This document shows, one piece after another, positions 18,126-28,613 of a stretch of 64,000 nucleotides of DNA. The position numbers and the translations under genes are program-made. The stretch is from Brevibacillus panacihumi W25. GTDB taxonomy: Bacteria; Bacillota; Bacilli; Brevibacillales; Brevibacillaceae. The notes under the pieces were generated by a model. It saw only the letters and a program-made list of their open reading frames with translations. It made no database searches and had not been told where the DNA came from. The DNA is taken from the NCBI RefSeq assembly GCF_000503775.1, contig NZ_KI629785.1:1487501-1551500 (forward strand), given 5' to 3'. Position 1 is the first letter of the stretch; the number at the start of each line of letters is the position of its first letter.

Positions 18126-18133
18126 GGAGCAGC

Positions 18134-18156
18134 GAGCGGCACATGCCGTGCCGCTC
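18134..18156. terminator. Weak shared hairpin between convergent DMT and Nudix genes
   Basis: Nine-bp stem GAGCGGCAC / GTGCCGCTC with a 5-base loop between two convergent genes. There is no clear U-tract on either strand, so termination activity is uncertain. Confidence 0.4.
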
Positions 18157-18622
18157 AGCTTTCCTGCGCCTCCCACACGTTTCCATGATAATCAGGAGAA
18201 TAGTCCGCTTCTGTCAAGGCTCCCCATACCAGATTCTTCACCTTGCCCTTCAGGGAAGGCAAAGTCCTCCACTCCTCCAGCGGGACCCAGCCCGCCCATT
18301 CAATTTGCTCATCCTCCAGCCCTCCAGGGATCGGGTCGGTCTGCTCCCCCACCAGTCTGGCCAACACCCCAATGCCAACCGTGTGCTTCCCTTCCCCTGC
18401 ATGTTCGATCCGATCATCTACCCAAAGCAGGCGCTCCATCTCTACCAAGAGACCTGTTTCCTCCCACACCTCCCTGCGTGCCGCCTCTGCAATCGTCTCC
18501 AGAAACTCAATCTGACCGCCAGGCAGGCTATAGCCTTCCCTGCTGCTCCTTTTTTCCTTGATCAGCAGGATGCTTCCCTGGTTCTCAACTACTACCGTTA
18601 CTCTCAAGCCGGTCGTCTTCAC
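18155..18622 (-). CDS. Nudix hydrolase
   Basis: A 155-residue protein with a complete Nudix box: Gly, five residues, Glu, seven residues, then REVWEETGL, exactly the GX5EX7REUXEEXGU pattern. Flanking strands (VVVENQGSILLIKEK, YSLPGGQIEFLE) fit the fold. Substrate is probably a nucleotide or nucleotide-sugar diphosphate but cannot be specified. I prefer GTG 18622, ten bases after GGAGGAGGG, over the in-frame TTG at 18643 that lies inside that site. It overlaps the upstream SUFU-like gene by 38 bases in another frame, indicating co-transcription. Confidence 0.87.
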   Translation of the reverse strand: MKTTGLRVTVVVENQGSILLIKEKRSSREGYSLPGGQIEFLETIAEAARREVWEETGLLVEMERLLWVDDRIEHAGEGKHTVGIGVLARLVGEQTDPIPGGLEDEQIEWAGWVPLEEWRTLPSLKGKVKNLVWGALTEADYSPDYHGNVWEAQES

Positions 18623-19181
18623 TCTGCTCCATCCCTCCTCCAACGACAGGGTGACGCATCAAATCAAGAGAATCTACGCCTTTACGGACAAACAGCTCCT
18701 CCAGAGCAGCAAAGCCATGCCTCGCCAAAAAGTCAGCCTCATCGTGTGCGATCGCATGCAGCATCAGCAAGCGAACAACCACACGACCATCAGTAAAGTA
18801 ATCAAAGCCCTCTTCTTCAAAATCAAGCGGTGCAGCCATCACGTGTTGCAGAATCGATTTCTCCGCGACAGGCTGCTCCAAACGATAGACAGAGCCGGTC
18901 TGCACACGCTCCCGGCCTTCCTCCCATTGTCTGATGATCCGCGCCGAGACATCAGCCAGATGCGCCACAATTTGCGGCTCGAAGCGGTAGGAATACATCA
19001 CACACTCGGATTCTCCCGTACGATGCAGCTCCAATGTCACGTAGCTCCACCAGCCCCGCCTTTTGGTCGGTGGGTAGACCGCGATCAGTACATCTGCTGC
19101 TTCATATTGGTATAACGCTGCCCTTGCTCCAAACAGTGTATTGCAATGTTGCAGCAATTGCCCTGTCATTATCATATGCAT
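18585..19181 (-). CDS. SUFU-like (suppressor of fused domain) protein
   Basis: The 198-residue product has no signal peptide or membrane segment. The pattern YVTLELHR in the first half and LHAIAHDEADFLARHGFAAL followed by LFVRKGVDSLDLMRHPVV at the end resembles bacterial SUFU-domain proteins, which share a fold with the eukaryotic Hedgehog regulator and occur in some toxin-immunity sets. No toxin gene is adjacent. The last 13 residues are a polar tail overlapping the Nudix start. Identification is by motif memory and needs a profile search. Confidence 0.5.
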   Translation of the reverse strand: MHMIMTGQLLQHCNTLFGARAALYQYEAADVLIAVYPPTKRRGWWSYVTLELHRTGESECVMYSYRFEPQIVAHLADVSARIIRQWEEGRERVQTGSVYRLEQPVAEKSILQHVMAAPLDFEEEGFDYFTDGRVVVRLLMLHAIAHDEADFLARHGFAALEELFVRKGVDSLDLMRHPVVGGGMEQSEDDRLESNGSS

Positions 19182-19220
19182 GTCCCCGTCCCAATCAGAA
19201 AAAAACTTTCCTTTTCCGCT

Positions 19221-19248
19221 AGTATATCTCAGCAGTCAGCGGATGCAA
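19221..19248 (-). promoter_or_regulatory. Candidate promoter of the SUFU-like/Nudix operon
   Basis: Minus strand TTGCAT (19243-19248), 16-bp spacer, TATACT (19221-19226), 40 bp upstream of the start at 19181. SigA-like. Confidence 0.5.
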
Positions 19249-19285
19249 AAAGAAGGTGTCCCGCAGCCCTTGGCTTTGGAACACC
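19248..19285 (-). terminator. Terminator of the sigma/anti-sigma operon
   Basis: Minus-strand hairpin with outer stem GGTGTTCC / GGGACACC (one G-U pair) and inner AGCC / GGCT, followed by TTCTTTTT. It lies after the anti-sigma stop and overlaps the -35 of the next gene. Confidence 0.65.
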
Positions 19286-19317
19286 GCTTCTCCTTGATCA
19301 CAGTATTCTAGTGTATT

Positions 19318-20181
19318 CTATTCATTTCCAGTTGCAGGAGCTGGAGCGGGAGCAGGACCAGCTTTTTCTGATTGCAACGAGCTTTCTAATAGACCTTTCG
19401 CTTTCTCGATTTCCTCTTGTGTCAATGGTTCTCCCATTTCAAAGCTGTTGATGATTTTTCCAAGAGTGACGGGGTCAAAATCCTCCCGAGCGTACAACTC
19501 CACCGTGTATCCCTCAGTCTCCCAAATCACAATTCCGTTCGCGAAATAGACCTTCTTGCCGGCGATCACCTCTGTTTTGACTGCATCTGTGGTTCCGATA
19601 CCGTTTTCACCACCATGGGAGATCAAGAAATTGACCGTTTTCTCATTTTGCTCGTATTGGACTTCCACCATCGATTTGCCGTGAAGAACCGTGTTGACGT
19701 ATTCATAATCAGCTACCCACGAGGGCGCCGGGAAATTCATGCCTGTTGCCAAACGGGCTTCACGTAGCGAAAGTTTGGGCTGAGCTGGTAATTCAACCGC
19801 ACTGGATTCGGTTCCTCGCCCCTGCTCGACCGATCCGATCGTTTCAGAAACCGGCAGTTCCTTGTCGTATTGGACAATTTCCAAATTCCCCACCTGGAAA
19901 CGCGCCAGAATCGATTGAATCAATCCTTGTGCGTATGAGTTCGTTGAAAGCGCACCGCCAATGAAGATGATAGCTGCTGTAGCTGCAGCGACCGTTTTCC
20001 ATTTTCTTTTCATCATCGATATCCCGTCCTTTTTCGTGTGTTGGGGTTGAATCGTTCCCGTCTCCATTTTGTTTACCAGACGCTTGAATATGCGCTCTTT
20101 GGCCAACTGGTTATCAAGCTCCACATTCTCAAGCAGATGAACTACCCTCTCAAATGACTTCGGATCACGTTTTTCACTCAT
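19318..20181 (-). CDS. Anti-sigma-factor-like membrane protein with DUF4367-type domain
   Basis: A 287-residue protein. Residues 1-55 are polar and helical (VVHLLENVELDNQLAKERIFKRLV), a likely sigma-binding part. One membrane segment lies near 60-80 (TVAAATAAIIFIGGALS), and an external domain contains LREARLATGMNFPAP and IWETEGYTVELYAREDF, as in DUF4367 proteins that sense envelope state. It ends in an Ala/Pro tail. The gene overlaps the end of the sigma-factor gene by eight bases, the usual arrangement of a sigma factor and its membrane anti-sigma. Target inferred from context. Confidence 0.75.
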   Translation of the reverse strand: MSEKRDPKSFERVVHLLENVELDNQLAKERIFKRLVNKMETGTIQPQHTKKDGISMMKRKWKTVAAATAAIIFIGGALSTNSYAQGLIQSILARFQVGNLEIVQYDKELPVSETIGSVEQGRGTESSAVELPAQPKLSLREARLATGMNFPAPSWVADYEYVNTVLHGKSMVEVQYEQNEKTVNFLISHGGENGIGTTDAVKTEVIAGKKVYFANGIVIWETEGYTVELYAREDFDPVTLGKIINSFEMGEPLTQEEIEKAKGLLESSLQSEKAGPAPAPAPATGNE

Positions 20182-20702
20182 CTCGATCCCTTCCTACCTC
20201 CAAATATTTACGCAGCTTGTTTATGATCCTGTAGACGACCACACCAATATTTGACTCGCTTACACCCATTAGCTCTGCAATTTCTGAATTTTTCAGACCC
20301 GCAGCGAATTTCATTGCGATGATGTTCCGTTCTTTATCACGCAGCTTGGCCATTGCTTGAAACATCGCCTGATGTTCGTCATCTCGAATTGCCAACTCTT
20401 CGGGGGATGGTTTCCGAGCGAAAGTAATCCGTGACCGTGTTTCTGGCAATCGCAAACAGCCATACATCAAACCTGGCTTTTTCTTCTGAGAAGGTGTGGT
20501 ATTTGGTAATGACTGTTTCAAAAACCTGGCTGCAAAGATCTTCTGCCTCGTAATGATTGTTAATCCGATAGCAGATATACTTGTATACACGGTTGAAATA
20601 CATTTCGTAAATCTGAGAAAATTCGTCTGTGCTCAAAACTTCTCCGCCAAGCTTTTCTTTTCTATCCTGGTAAATTTCCATATATACTCGAGCGCTCTCC
20701 AA
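20174..20702 (-). pseudogene. Sigma-70 family (ECF-like) sigma factor, frameshifted
   Basis: Two overlapping frames together encode one sigma factor. The first (from TTG 20702, seven bases after AAAGGAGG) carries region 2: EMYFNRVYKYICYRINN, DLCSQVFETVI, VWLFAIARNTVTDYFR. It then runs into a stop near 20379. The second frame supplies EELAIRDDEHQAMFQAM and region 4, NIIAMKFAAGLKNSEIAELM followed by SESNIGVVVYRI. Removing one base from the run of five Gs at 20402-20406 (plus strand) joins them as ...RSETIPEELAIRDD. Either a true inactivating frameshift or a homopolymer sequencing error. Partner of the adjacent anti-sigma. Confidence 0.8.
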
Positions 20703-20882
20703 TGCCTTCCCTCCTTTCACTAAGTAGGCCTATCCGGGGAAATTTACATATGTTAATACGTCGTCACAAGAAAAGCATTAACAAATAAAAGACCTGTATT
20801 TGCTGCGGATCTGTGTTCTTTCAAATCATGCCTACAGTGATACAGATTTTTGGTAAAATTGAACGAAGGAGAAGGGGGTTAC

Positions 20883-21209
20883 ATGTTGGACACTTCTACA
20901 TTTCAATCTTGGGTCAAAGAATATTACGAATCAAGAGGTTGGACCGAACTTGATATTTTTGTCCGTATCGGTTTTTTAGCCGAAGAAACAGGGGAAGTAG
21001 CAAGGGCAATCCGAGCATTAGAAGTCGGTCGTGATCGACCTGATGAGGATACCAGAACACAGGAAGAGTTAAAGCAGGAGCTAGTCGAAGAGTTAGGGGA
21101 TGTTTTGGGGAACGTGATTGTGATTGCCAATAAATATGACATCCCCCTAGAAGATATTTTTAAATCTCATCGAAACAAATTGCAAAAACGTTATCAGGGT
21201 AATGAATAG
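20883..21209 (+). CDS. MazG-like nucleotide pyrophosphohydrolase
   Basis: A 108-residue all-alpha NTP pyrophosphatase. The metal-binding motif EETGEVARA and the later ELVEELGDVLGN give the EExxE and ExxD pattern of the MazG fold; a single short domain is typical of house-cleaning enzymes that remove aberrant nucleotides. ATG 20883 follows GAAGGAGAAGGGGG. It stands alone in a stretch clearly richer in A+T than the flanks and is followed by a strong terminator. Confidence 0.85.
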   Translation: MLDTSTFQSWVKEYYESRGWTELDIFVRIGFLAEETGEVARAIRALEVGRDRPDEDTRTQEELKQELVEELGDVLGNVIVIANKYDIPLEDIFKSHRNKLQKRYQGNE

Positions 21210-21219
21210 ATCCAGCTTC

Positions 21220-21252
21220 AAAAACAAGGACATCGATGTCCTTGTTTTTTTA
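21220..21252 (+). terminator. Terminator of the MazG-like gene
   Basis: Perfect palindromic stem AACAAGGACATC / GATGTCCTTGTT followed by a run of seven Ts. Confidence 0.9.
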
Positions 21253-21380
21253 TGGCCTCAGGTCGGTCTATTTTTCTAAAATAAAACACAGCGAATATGG
21301 CATCCTATACCCAAGGAGGTGAGGCAAAATCTAGTCACATGAGGGTATCTCATATGGTCAAGGGCAGGGAAGAAAAATTG

Positions 21381-21857
21381 ATGAAAAGTACAGCAATTGA
21401 AAAAATACTGTGGAGTATTGCTCTACCGGGATTTGGTCAATTATTAAACGGTAAGTTTTTAAAGGGATTAACGTTGCTTGGTCTTGAATTCATCATCAAT
21501 CAGAAATCCCATCTAAACCAGACCATCATAGCGAGTTTTCAGGGAGAAATCCCGATGGCCATTCGAGTAACGGATTATCAGTGGCTTATGTTTTATCCGT
21601 GTGTGTACATGTTTGCCATATATGATGCGTACCGGGATACCCTTTCAGGCGATACTCCCCCCTACTCGTTTTTTCCATTTGCCTTCGCAGCTTTTTTCGC
21701 GACAATTGGCGTTATTTATTCCCCTAATTTCCGTATTTTTGGAGTGTTATTGGGTCCTGTATGGCTGCCGATCATATTCTGCTTTATCGGTATTCTCATA
21801 GGGAATGCTATAAAGTTCGTTTGTCGAAACAAGCTTCCTCCAAGCATCCATAAATAG
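21381..21857 (+). CDS. Small integral membrane protein with PGFGQ motif
   Basis: A 158-residue protein with about four hydrophobic segments. The first reads WSIALPGFGQLLNGKFLKG, a motif of small membrane proteins related to the TM2/DUF5683 groups, in which a Pro-Gly-x-Gly-Gln turn enters the first helix. No function is known. I chose ATG 21381 behind GGGAAG; the frame is open from 21297, and an AAGGAGGTGAGG at 21313-21324 has no start at a good distance. Codon usage is A+T-rich like its neighbours. Confidence 0.6.
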   Translation: MKSTAIEKILWSIALPGFGQLLNGKFLKGLTLLGLEFIINQKSHLNQTIIASFQGEIPMAIRVTDYQWLMFYPCVYMFAIYDAYRDTLSGDTPPYSFFPFAFAAFFATIGVIYSPNFRIFGVLLGPVWLPIIFCFIGILIGNAIKFVCRNKLPPSIHK

Positions 21858-21923
21858 GAAACATATTTCGACCCATTACTGGTGAGAATGTTAATCAGAA
21901 ATTGTTCGACGGAGGGATTATTA

Positions 21924-22985
21924 GTGGAAACCATAGTGGATGAGCAAACGAGTGGATCGGAGCAATCCGATCTCTTGGCTCAAGAAAATATTAATAAATT
22001 GTCTTCTGCCGAGCAAGGCAAGCTTTGGGCAACGTATGTTGGAAATACCATGTCGGTTTGCGTGTTGAATTATATGCTGAAGCATGTTGAGGATCAGGAA
22101 ATAAAAAGCATTCTGGAAAATGCATTGCATTTGTCTGAAGAGTTTGTACAAACGATCCACAAGATCTTTGTTCAGGAAAAGTTTCCGGTCCCCGTAGGAT
22201 TCACAAATGAGGACGTCGATTTAACAGCGCCAAGATTATTTGAAGATGAATTTTACCTGCACTACTTAAAATATGTTGCCAAGGCCGGAATCAGTCTATA
22301 CGGAATCGCAGTTCCATTGGTAACAAGAGCTGATATTCGACAGTTCTTTACGTATAGCATGGACCAGACAGTGAATCTCATTAATCAGGTCACCACTGCC
22401 TTGCTGAAAAAAGGATTTTTAACGAAACCACCATATATACCCTATCCAGAAACTGTGGATTTTGTAGACAAGAATAGCTATCACAATGGTTTTTTTGGTC
22501 GAGTCAGACCGCTGCAAGCCTTGGAGATTACACATCTTTACGATAACGTTGAAAACAATGCGACAAGCAAAGCGGTTTTGATTGGCTTTAGTCAGGTGGC
22601 AAAATCCAATCAGTCAAAGGCGTATTTTCGCAGAGGGCTGGAGATTGCCACCAGCCACTACGAAGCTTTCAGCGGTATCATGCAGGAGGCTGGCTTGACT
22701 GCTCCCTCCATCATCGACCAGCTGGTGACCACCTCCACTACTGCCCCCTTTTCTGATCGCTTAATGCTGTTTCATAAGCTGGATATGTATGCGGTTCGAA
22801 TAAGAGCTTATGGAAATGCCCTCTCTATGTGCACCAGACATGATGTAGCAGCCAAATACATCACCTTTTTTGCAGAAGTTGGAAATTACACTGAGGATGG
22901 ATCGAATCTCTTGATTAAAAATGGTTGGCTGGAGCAGCCGCCTCAAGCTGTCGATCGAAAAGCCCTTGCCTCCAACAGGCATTAA
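21924..22985 (+). CDS. DUF3231 family protein (two helical repeats)
   Basis: This 353-residue soluble protein has two related helical halves, about residues 15-165 and 185-335; each holds long amphipathic helices and ends near a KKGFLTKPP or KNGWLEQPP turn. That duplication and those turns are typical of DUF3231 proteins, common in spore-forming bacilli and distantly related to ferritin-like spore-coat CotF proteins. Function unproven; a spore-associated role is inference. Start GTG 21924 follows GGAGGG. A terminator follows. Confidence 0.78.
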   Translation: METIVDEQTSGSEQSDLLAQENINKLSSAEQGKLWATYVGNTMSVCVLNYMLKHVEDQEIKSILENALHLSEEFVQTIHKIFVQEKFPVPVGFTNEDVDLTAPRLFEDEFYLHYLKYVAKAGISLYGIAVPLVTRADIRQFFTYSMDQTVNLINQVTTALLKKGFLTKPPYIPYPETVDFVDKNSYHNGFFGRVRPLQALEITHLYDNVENNATSKAVLIGFSQVAKSNQSKAYFRRGLEIATSHYEAFSGIMQEAGLTAPSIIDQLVTTSTTAPFSDRLMLFHKLDMYAVRIRAYGNALSMCTRHDVAAKYITFFAEVGNYTEDGSNLLIKNGWLEQPPQAVDRKALASNRH

Positions 22986-23004
22986 GTGCCCCCCTATTCA
23001 TACG

Positions 23005-23040
23005 ATGGCCCCCTGACCTGATACGGTTAGGGGGCCATTG
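23005..23040 (+). terminator. Terminator of the DUF3231 gene
   Basis: Stem TGGCCCCCTGACC / GGTTAGGGGGCCA (one G-T mismatch pair) with a 6-base loop, followed by TTGTT. It lies 20 bp after the stop. Confidence 0.8.
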
Positions 23041-23052
23041 TTCATCATTCAA

Positions 23053-23114
23053 TAAAATAAAAATACGTGTCCGAGCGGCTTGTACGCAAGCGTGAAAGCC
23101 GCAACAGACACGTA
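23053..23114 (-). terminator. Long terminator of the suf operon
   Basis: On the minus strand three stacked stems, TACGTGTC / GACACGTA, GCGGCTT / AAGCCGC and ACGC / GCGT, separated by small internal loops, are followed by TTTTTATTTTATT. It lies 68 bp after the sufB stop and is unusually long for an intrinsic terminator. Confidence 0.85.
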
Positions 23115-23182
23115 TCTACATTTTATGGGCAAATTATGGGCAAGCCCGCTGTCGGAAGACGGAAACCTTTGTGGCGCAAGGG

Positions 23183-24580
23183 TTAACCGATGCTTCCCTC
23201 CATCTCGAACTTGATGAGACGGTTCATCTCTACCGCATATTCCATCGGCAATTCTTTGGTAAACGGCTCGATGAAGCCCATGACGATCATCTCAGTCGCT
23301 TCCGCCTCGGACAAACCGCGGCTCATCAGGTAGAAGAGCTGGTCTTCCGATACCTTGGATACAGTCGCTTCATGCTCCAGCGTGATGTGGTCGTTCATGA
23401 TCTCGTTGTACGGAATCGTATCCGACGTAGAGAGCTTGTCGAGAATCAGCGTGTCGCATTTGATGTTGGACTTGGAGCCTTCCGACTTGCGTCCAAACTG
23501 CGAGAGGCCGCGATATGTTACTTTTCCGCCATCACGGGAGATGGACTTGGAAATGATGGTGGACGTGCAATCAGGCGCCAGGTGGATCATTTTCGCACCC
23601 GCGTCTTGGTGCTGTCCTTTTCCTGCTACCGCGATGGAAAGAACGGTACCTTTGGCACGAGGTCCTTTCATGATGACCGCAGGATATTTCATGGTCAGCT
23701 TGGAACCGATGTTGCCGTCGATCCATTCCATGTTGGCGTCCGCGTACGCAACTGCACGTTTGGTAACGAGGTTGTATACGTTGTTGGACCAGTTTTGGAT
23801 CGTGGTATAACGGCAGCGCGCGCGTTCCTTGACGATGATCTCTACGACTGCGGAGTGGAGGGAATCCGTGCTGTAGATCGGAGCCGTACAGCCCTCTACA
23901 TAGTGGACGAATGCGTCTTCGTCAACGATGATCAGCGTACGCTCGAATTGTCCCATGTTCTCCGAGTTGATGCGGAAGTATGCTTGCAGCGGAGTTTCCA
24001 CTTTTACGCCTTTTGGCACGTAAATGAAGGAACCGCCGGACCATACCGCAGAGTTGAGCGCAGCGAACTTGTTGTCTGCTGCCGGAATAACTGTGGAGAA
24101 ATACTCCTTCACGATGTCTGGATACAGCTTCACAGCGGAATCCATGTCGCAGAAGAGGACACCCAGCTTCTCCAGGTCTTCCTGCATGTTGTGGTAGACG
24201 ACCTCAGACTCGTACTGAGCGGATACACCGGCGAGGAACTTCTGCTCGGCTTCCGGAATCCCCAGCTTGTCAAAGGTAGCCTTGATCTCTTCCGGCACCT
24301 CATCCCAGCTGCGTCCTTGCTTCTCAGACGGCTTGACGTAATAGGTGATGTTGTCGAAATCAAGATCGTCCAGATCGCCGCCCCATTTTGGCATCGGGAG
24401 GCTGTTGAAAATGTCCAATGATTTCAAGCGGAATTCCAGCATCCATTCGGGCTCTTCCTTGATCTTCGAGATTTCCTCGACGATCTCGCGAGTCAGACCC
24501 TTTTTGGTACGGAATACGGATACGTCCTTATCGTGAAAGCCGTACTGGTAATCCTGTATTTCAGGGGCTTTTTTTGCCAT
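23183..24580 (-). CDS. sufB: Fe-S cluster scaffold protein SufB
   Basis: A 465-residue SufB, the central scaffold of the SufBC2D complex that receives sulfur and builds Fe-S clusters. Recognisable blocks are [20 protein letters not shown] at the start, [35 protein letters not shown] and [17 protein letters not shown]. The beta-helix core and the carboxyl end show the homology to SufD. Last gene of sufC-D-S-U-B. ATG 24580 follows AAAGGAGTGA; 41 bp separate it from sufU. Confidence 0.96.
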   Translation of the reverse strand: MAKKAPEIQDYQYGFHDKDVSVFRTKKGLTREIVEEISKIKEEPEWMLEFRLKSLDIFNSLPMPKWGGDLDDLDFDNITYYVKPSEKQGRSWDEVPEEIKATFDKLGIPEAEQKFLAGVSAQYESEVVYHNMQEDLEKLGVLFCDMDSAVKLYPDIVKEYFSTVIPAADNKFAALNSAVWSGGSFIYVPKGVKVETPLQAYFRINSENMGQFERTLIIVDEDAFVHYVEGCTAPIYSTDSLHSAVVEIIVKERARCRYTTIQNWSNNVYNLVTKRAVAYADANMEWIDGNIGSKLTMKYPAVIMKGPRAKGTVLSIAVAGKGQHQDAGAKMIHLAPDCTSTIISKSISRDGGKVTYRGLSQFGRKSEGSKSNIKCDTLILDKLSTSDTIPYNEIMNDHITLEHEATVSKVSEDQLFYLMSRGLSEAEATEMIVMGFIEPFTKELPMEYAVEMNRLIKFEMEGSIG

Positions 24581-24621
24581 CGTGATTCACTCCTTTATCT
24601 TCACATGCTTATGCCTCATGA

Positions 24622-27570
<2,949 letters not shown>

Positions 27571-27591
27571 TTCACTGCTGCCTCCTTCTTC

Positions 27592-28380
27592 CTACACGTT
27601 GGCGTTTACGGTTTCATCCTCGATGCCGAGCTCTTCCTTGATCCAGTCGTACCCTTCCGCCTCGAGGCGCTCAGCCAGCTCTGGTCCGCCGGATTTGACA
27701 ATACGGCCCTGCATCATCACGTGTACGAAGTCAGGCTTGATGTAGTTCAGCAAGCGCTGATAGTGGGTGATGATCAAAAAGCCACGGTCAGCCGTGCGCA
27801 TTTCATTTACGCCGTTCGCTACTACTTTCAAAGCGTCGATGTCGAGACCGGAGTCGATCTCGTCGAGAATACAGATGCTTGGTTCGAGCATCATCATTTG
27901 CAGGATCTCGTTGCGCTTTTTCTCCCCGCCGGAGAAGCCTTCGTTCAGGTAGCGGTGGGAGAAGGACTCATCCATTTCCAATGTGCCCATTTTTTTGTCC
28001 ATCTCACGGATGAACTTCATCAGAGAAATCTCATTGCCCTCGCCGCGGCGCGCATTGATCGCGGAACGCAGGAAGTCAGAGTTGGTTACACCGCTGACTT
28101 CAGACGGATACTGCATGGCCAAAAAGAGTCCAGCGCGAGCCCGTTCATCTACTGCCATATCCAGCAGGTCATCACCGTTGATCAAAACTTCGCCTTCTGT
28201 TACCTCATACTTCGGATGTCCCATCAAAGTAGAAGCCAGGGTGGATTTCCCTGTTCCGTTTGGACCCATGATCGCGTGTACTTCGCCGCCCTTGATTTCC
28301 AAGTTCAAGCCTTTGAGGATTTCTTTGTCCTCAATCTTGGCGCGAAGGTTTTTTATCTGCAAATGCGGTATTGCTGTCAT
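27592..28380 (-). CDS. sufC: Fe-S assembly ATPase SufC
   Basis: A 262-residue ABC-type ATPase that drives conformational change in SufBC2D. It shows Walker A GPNGTGKST, signature NEGFSGGEKKRNE and Walker B ICILDEIDSGLDIDAL, all typical of SufC rather than of importers. I chose ATG 28380, eight bases after GGAGGG; the frame is open eight codons further. It is the first gene of the operon; a candidate promoter and a phased direct repeat lie upstream. Confidence 0.96.
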   Translation of the reverse strand: MTAIPHLQIKNLRAKIEDKEILKGLNLEIKGGEVHAIMGPNGTGKSTLASTLMGHPKYEVTEGEVLINGDDLLDMAVDERARAGLFLAMQYPSEVSGVTNSDFLRSAINARRGEGNEISLMKFIREMDKKMGTLEMDESFSHRYLNEGFSGGEKKRNEILQMMMLEPSICILDEIDSGLDIDALKVVANGVNEMRTADRGFLIITHYQRLLNYIKPDFVHVMMQGRIVKSGGPELAERLEAEGYDWIKEELGIEDETVNANV

Positions 28381-28418
28381 CTGTTTTTCCCTCCATAACG
28401 TCAAAAGTGAGTTGGTTT

Positions 28419-28438
28419 ATTCTCAATCCATTCTCAAT
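28419..28438 (-). repeat. Phased 9-bp direct repeat upstream of sufC, possible operator
   Basis: The minus strand reads ATTGAGAAT twice (28430-28438 and 28419-28427) with an 11-bp period, one helical turn. It lies just downstream of the candidate -10 (28443-28448) and 38 bp before the sufC start, covering the likely transcription start. That position suits a repressor. Confidence 0.5.
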
Positions 28439-28442
28439 ACCC

Positions 28443-28471
28443 ATCTTATAATAAGAATAATTATAAATCAA
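28443..28471 (-). promoter_or_regulatory. Candidate promoter of the suf operon
   Basis: Minus strand TTGATT (28466-28471), 17-bp spacer, TAAGAT (28443-28448), in a very A+T-rich segment upstream of sufC. Four of six bases match consensus in each block. Confidence 0.45.
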
Positions 28472-28613
28472 GGAATGAAACATATCTGTAATTTTTAAAT
28501 CATTATATTTAGAAAGTCCTTCGTTTGTTATAGACTCCTGTACCTCCTTCCTACGAAAAAGAATGCCTCCCCTAGCAGCTGTTTAGCCGCTTGAAGAGAC
28601 ATTTTTATCTTCA

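Noticed and set aside
23171-24421. 416-codon plus-strand open frame antisense to sufB
   Set aside because: Shadow of sufB; composition rich in Arg/His/Val as expected from an antisense frame.
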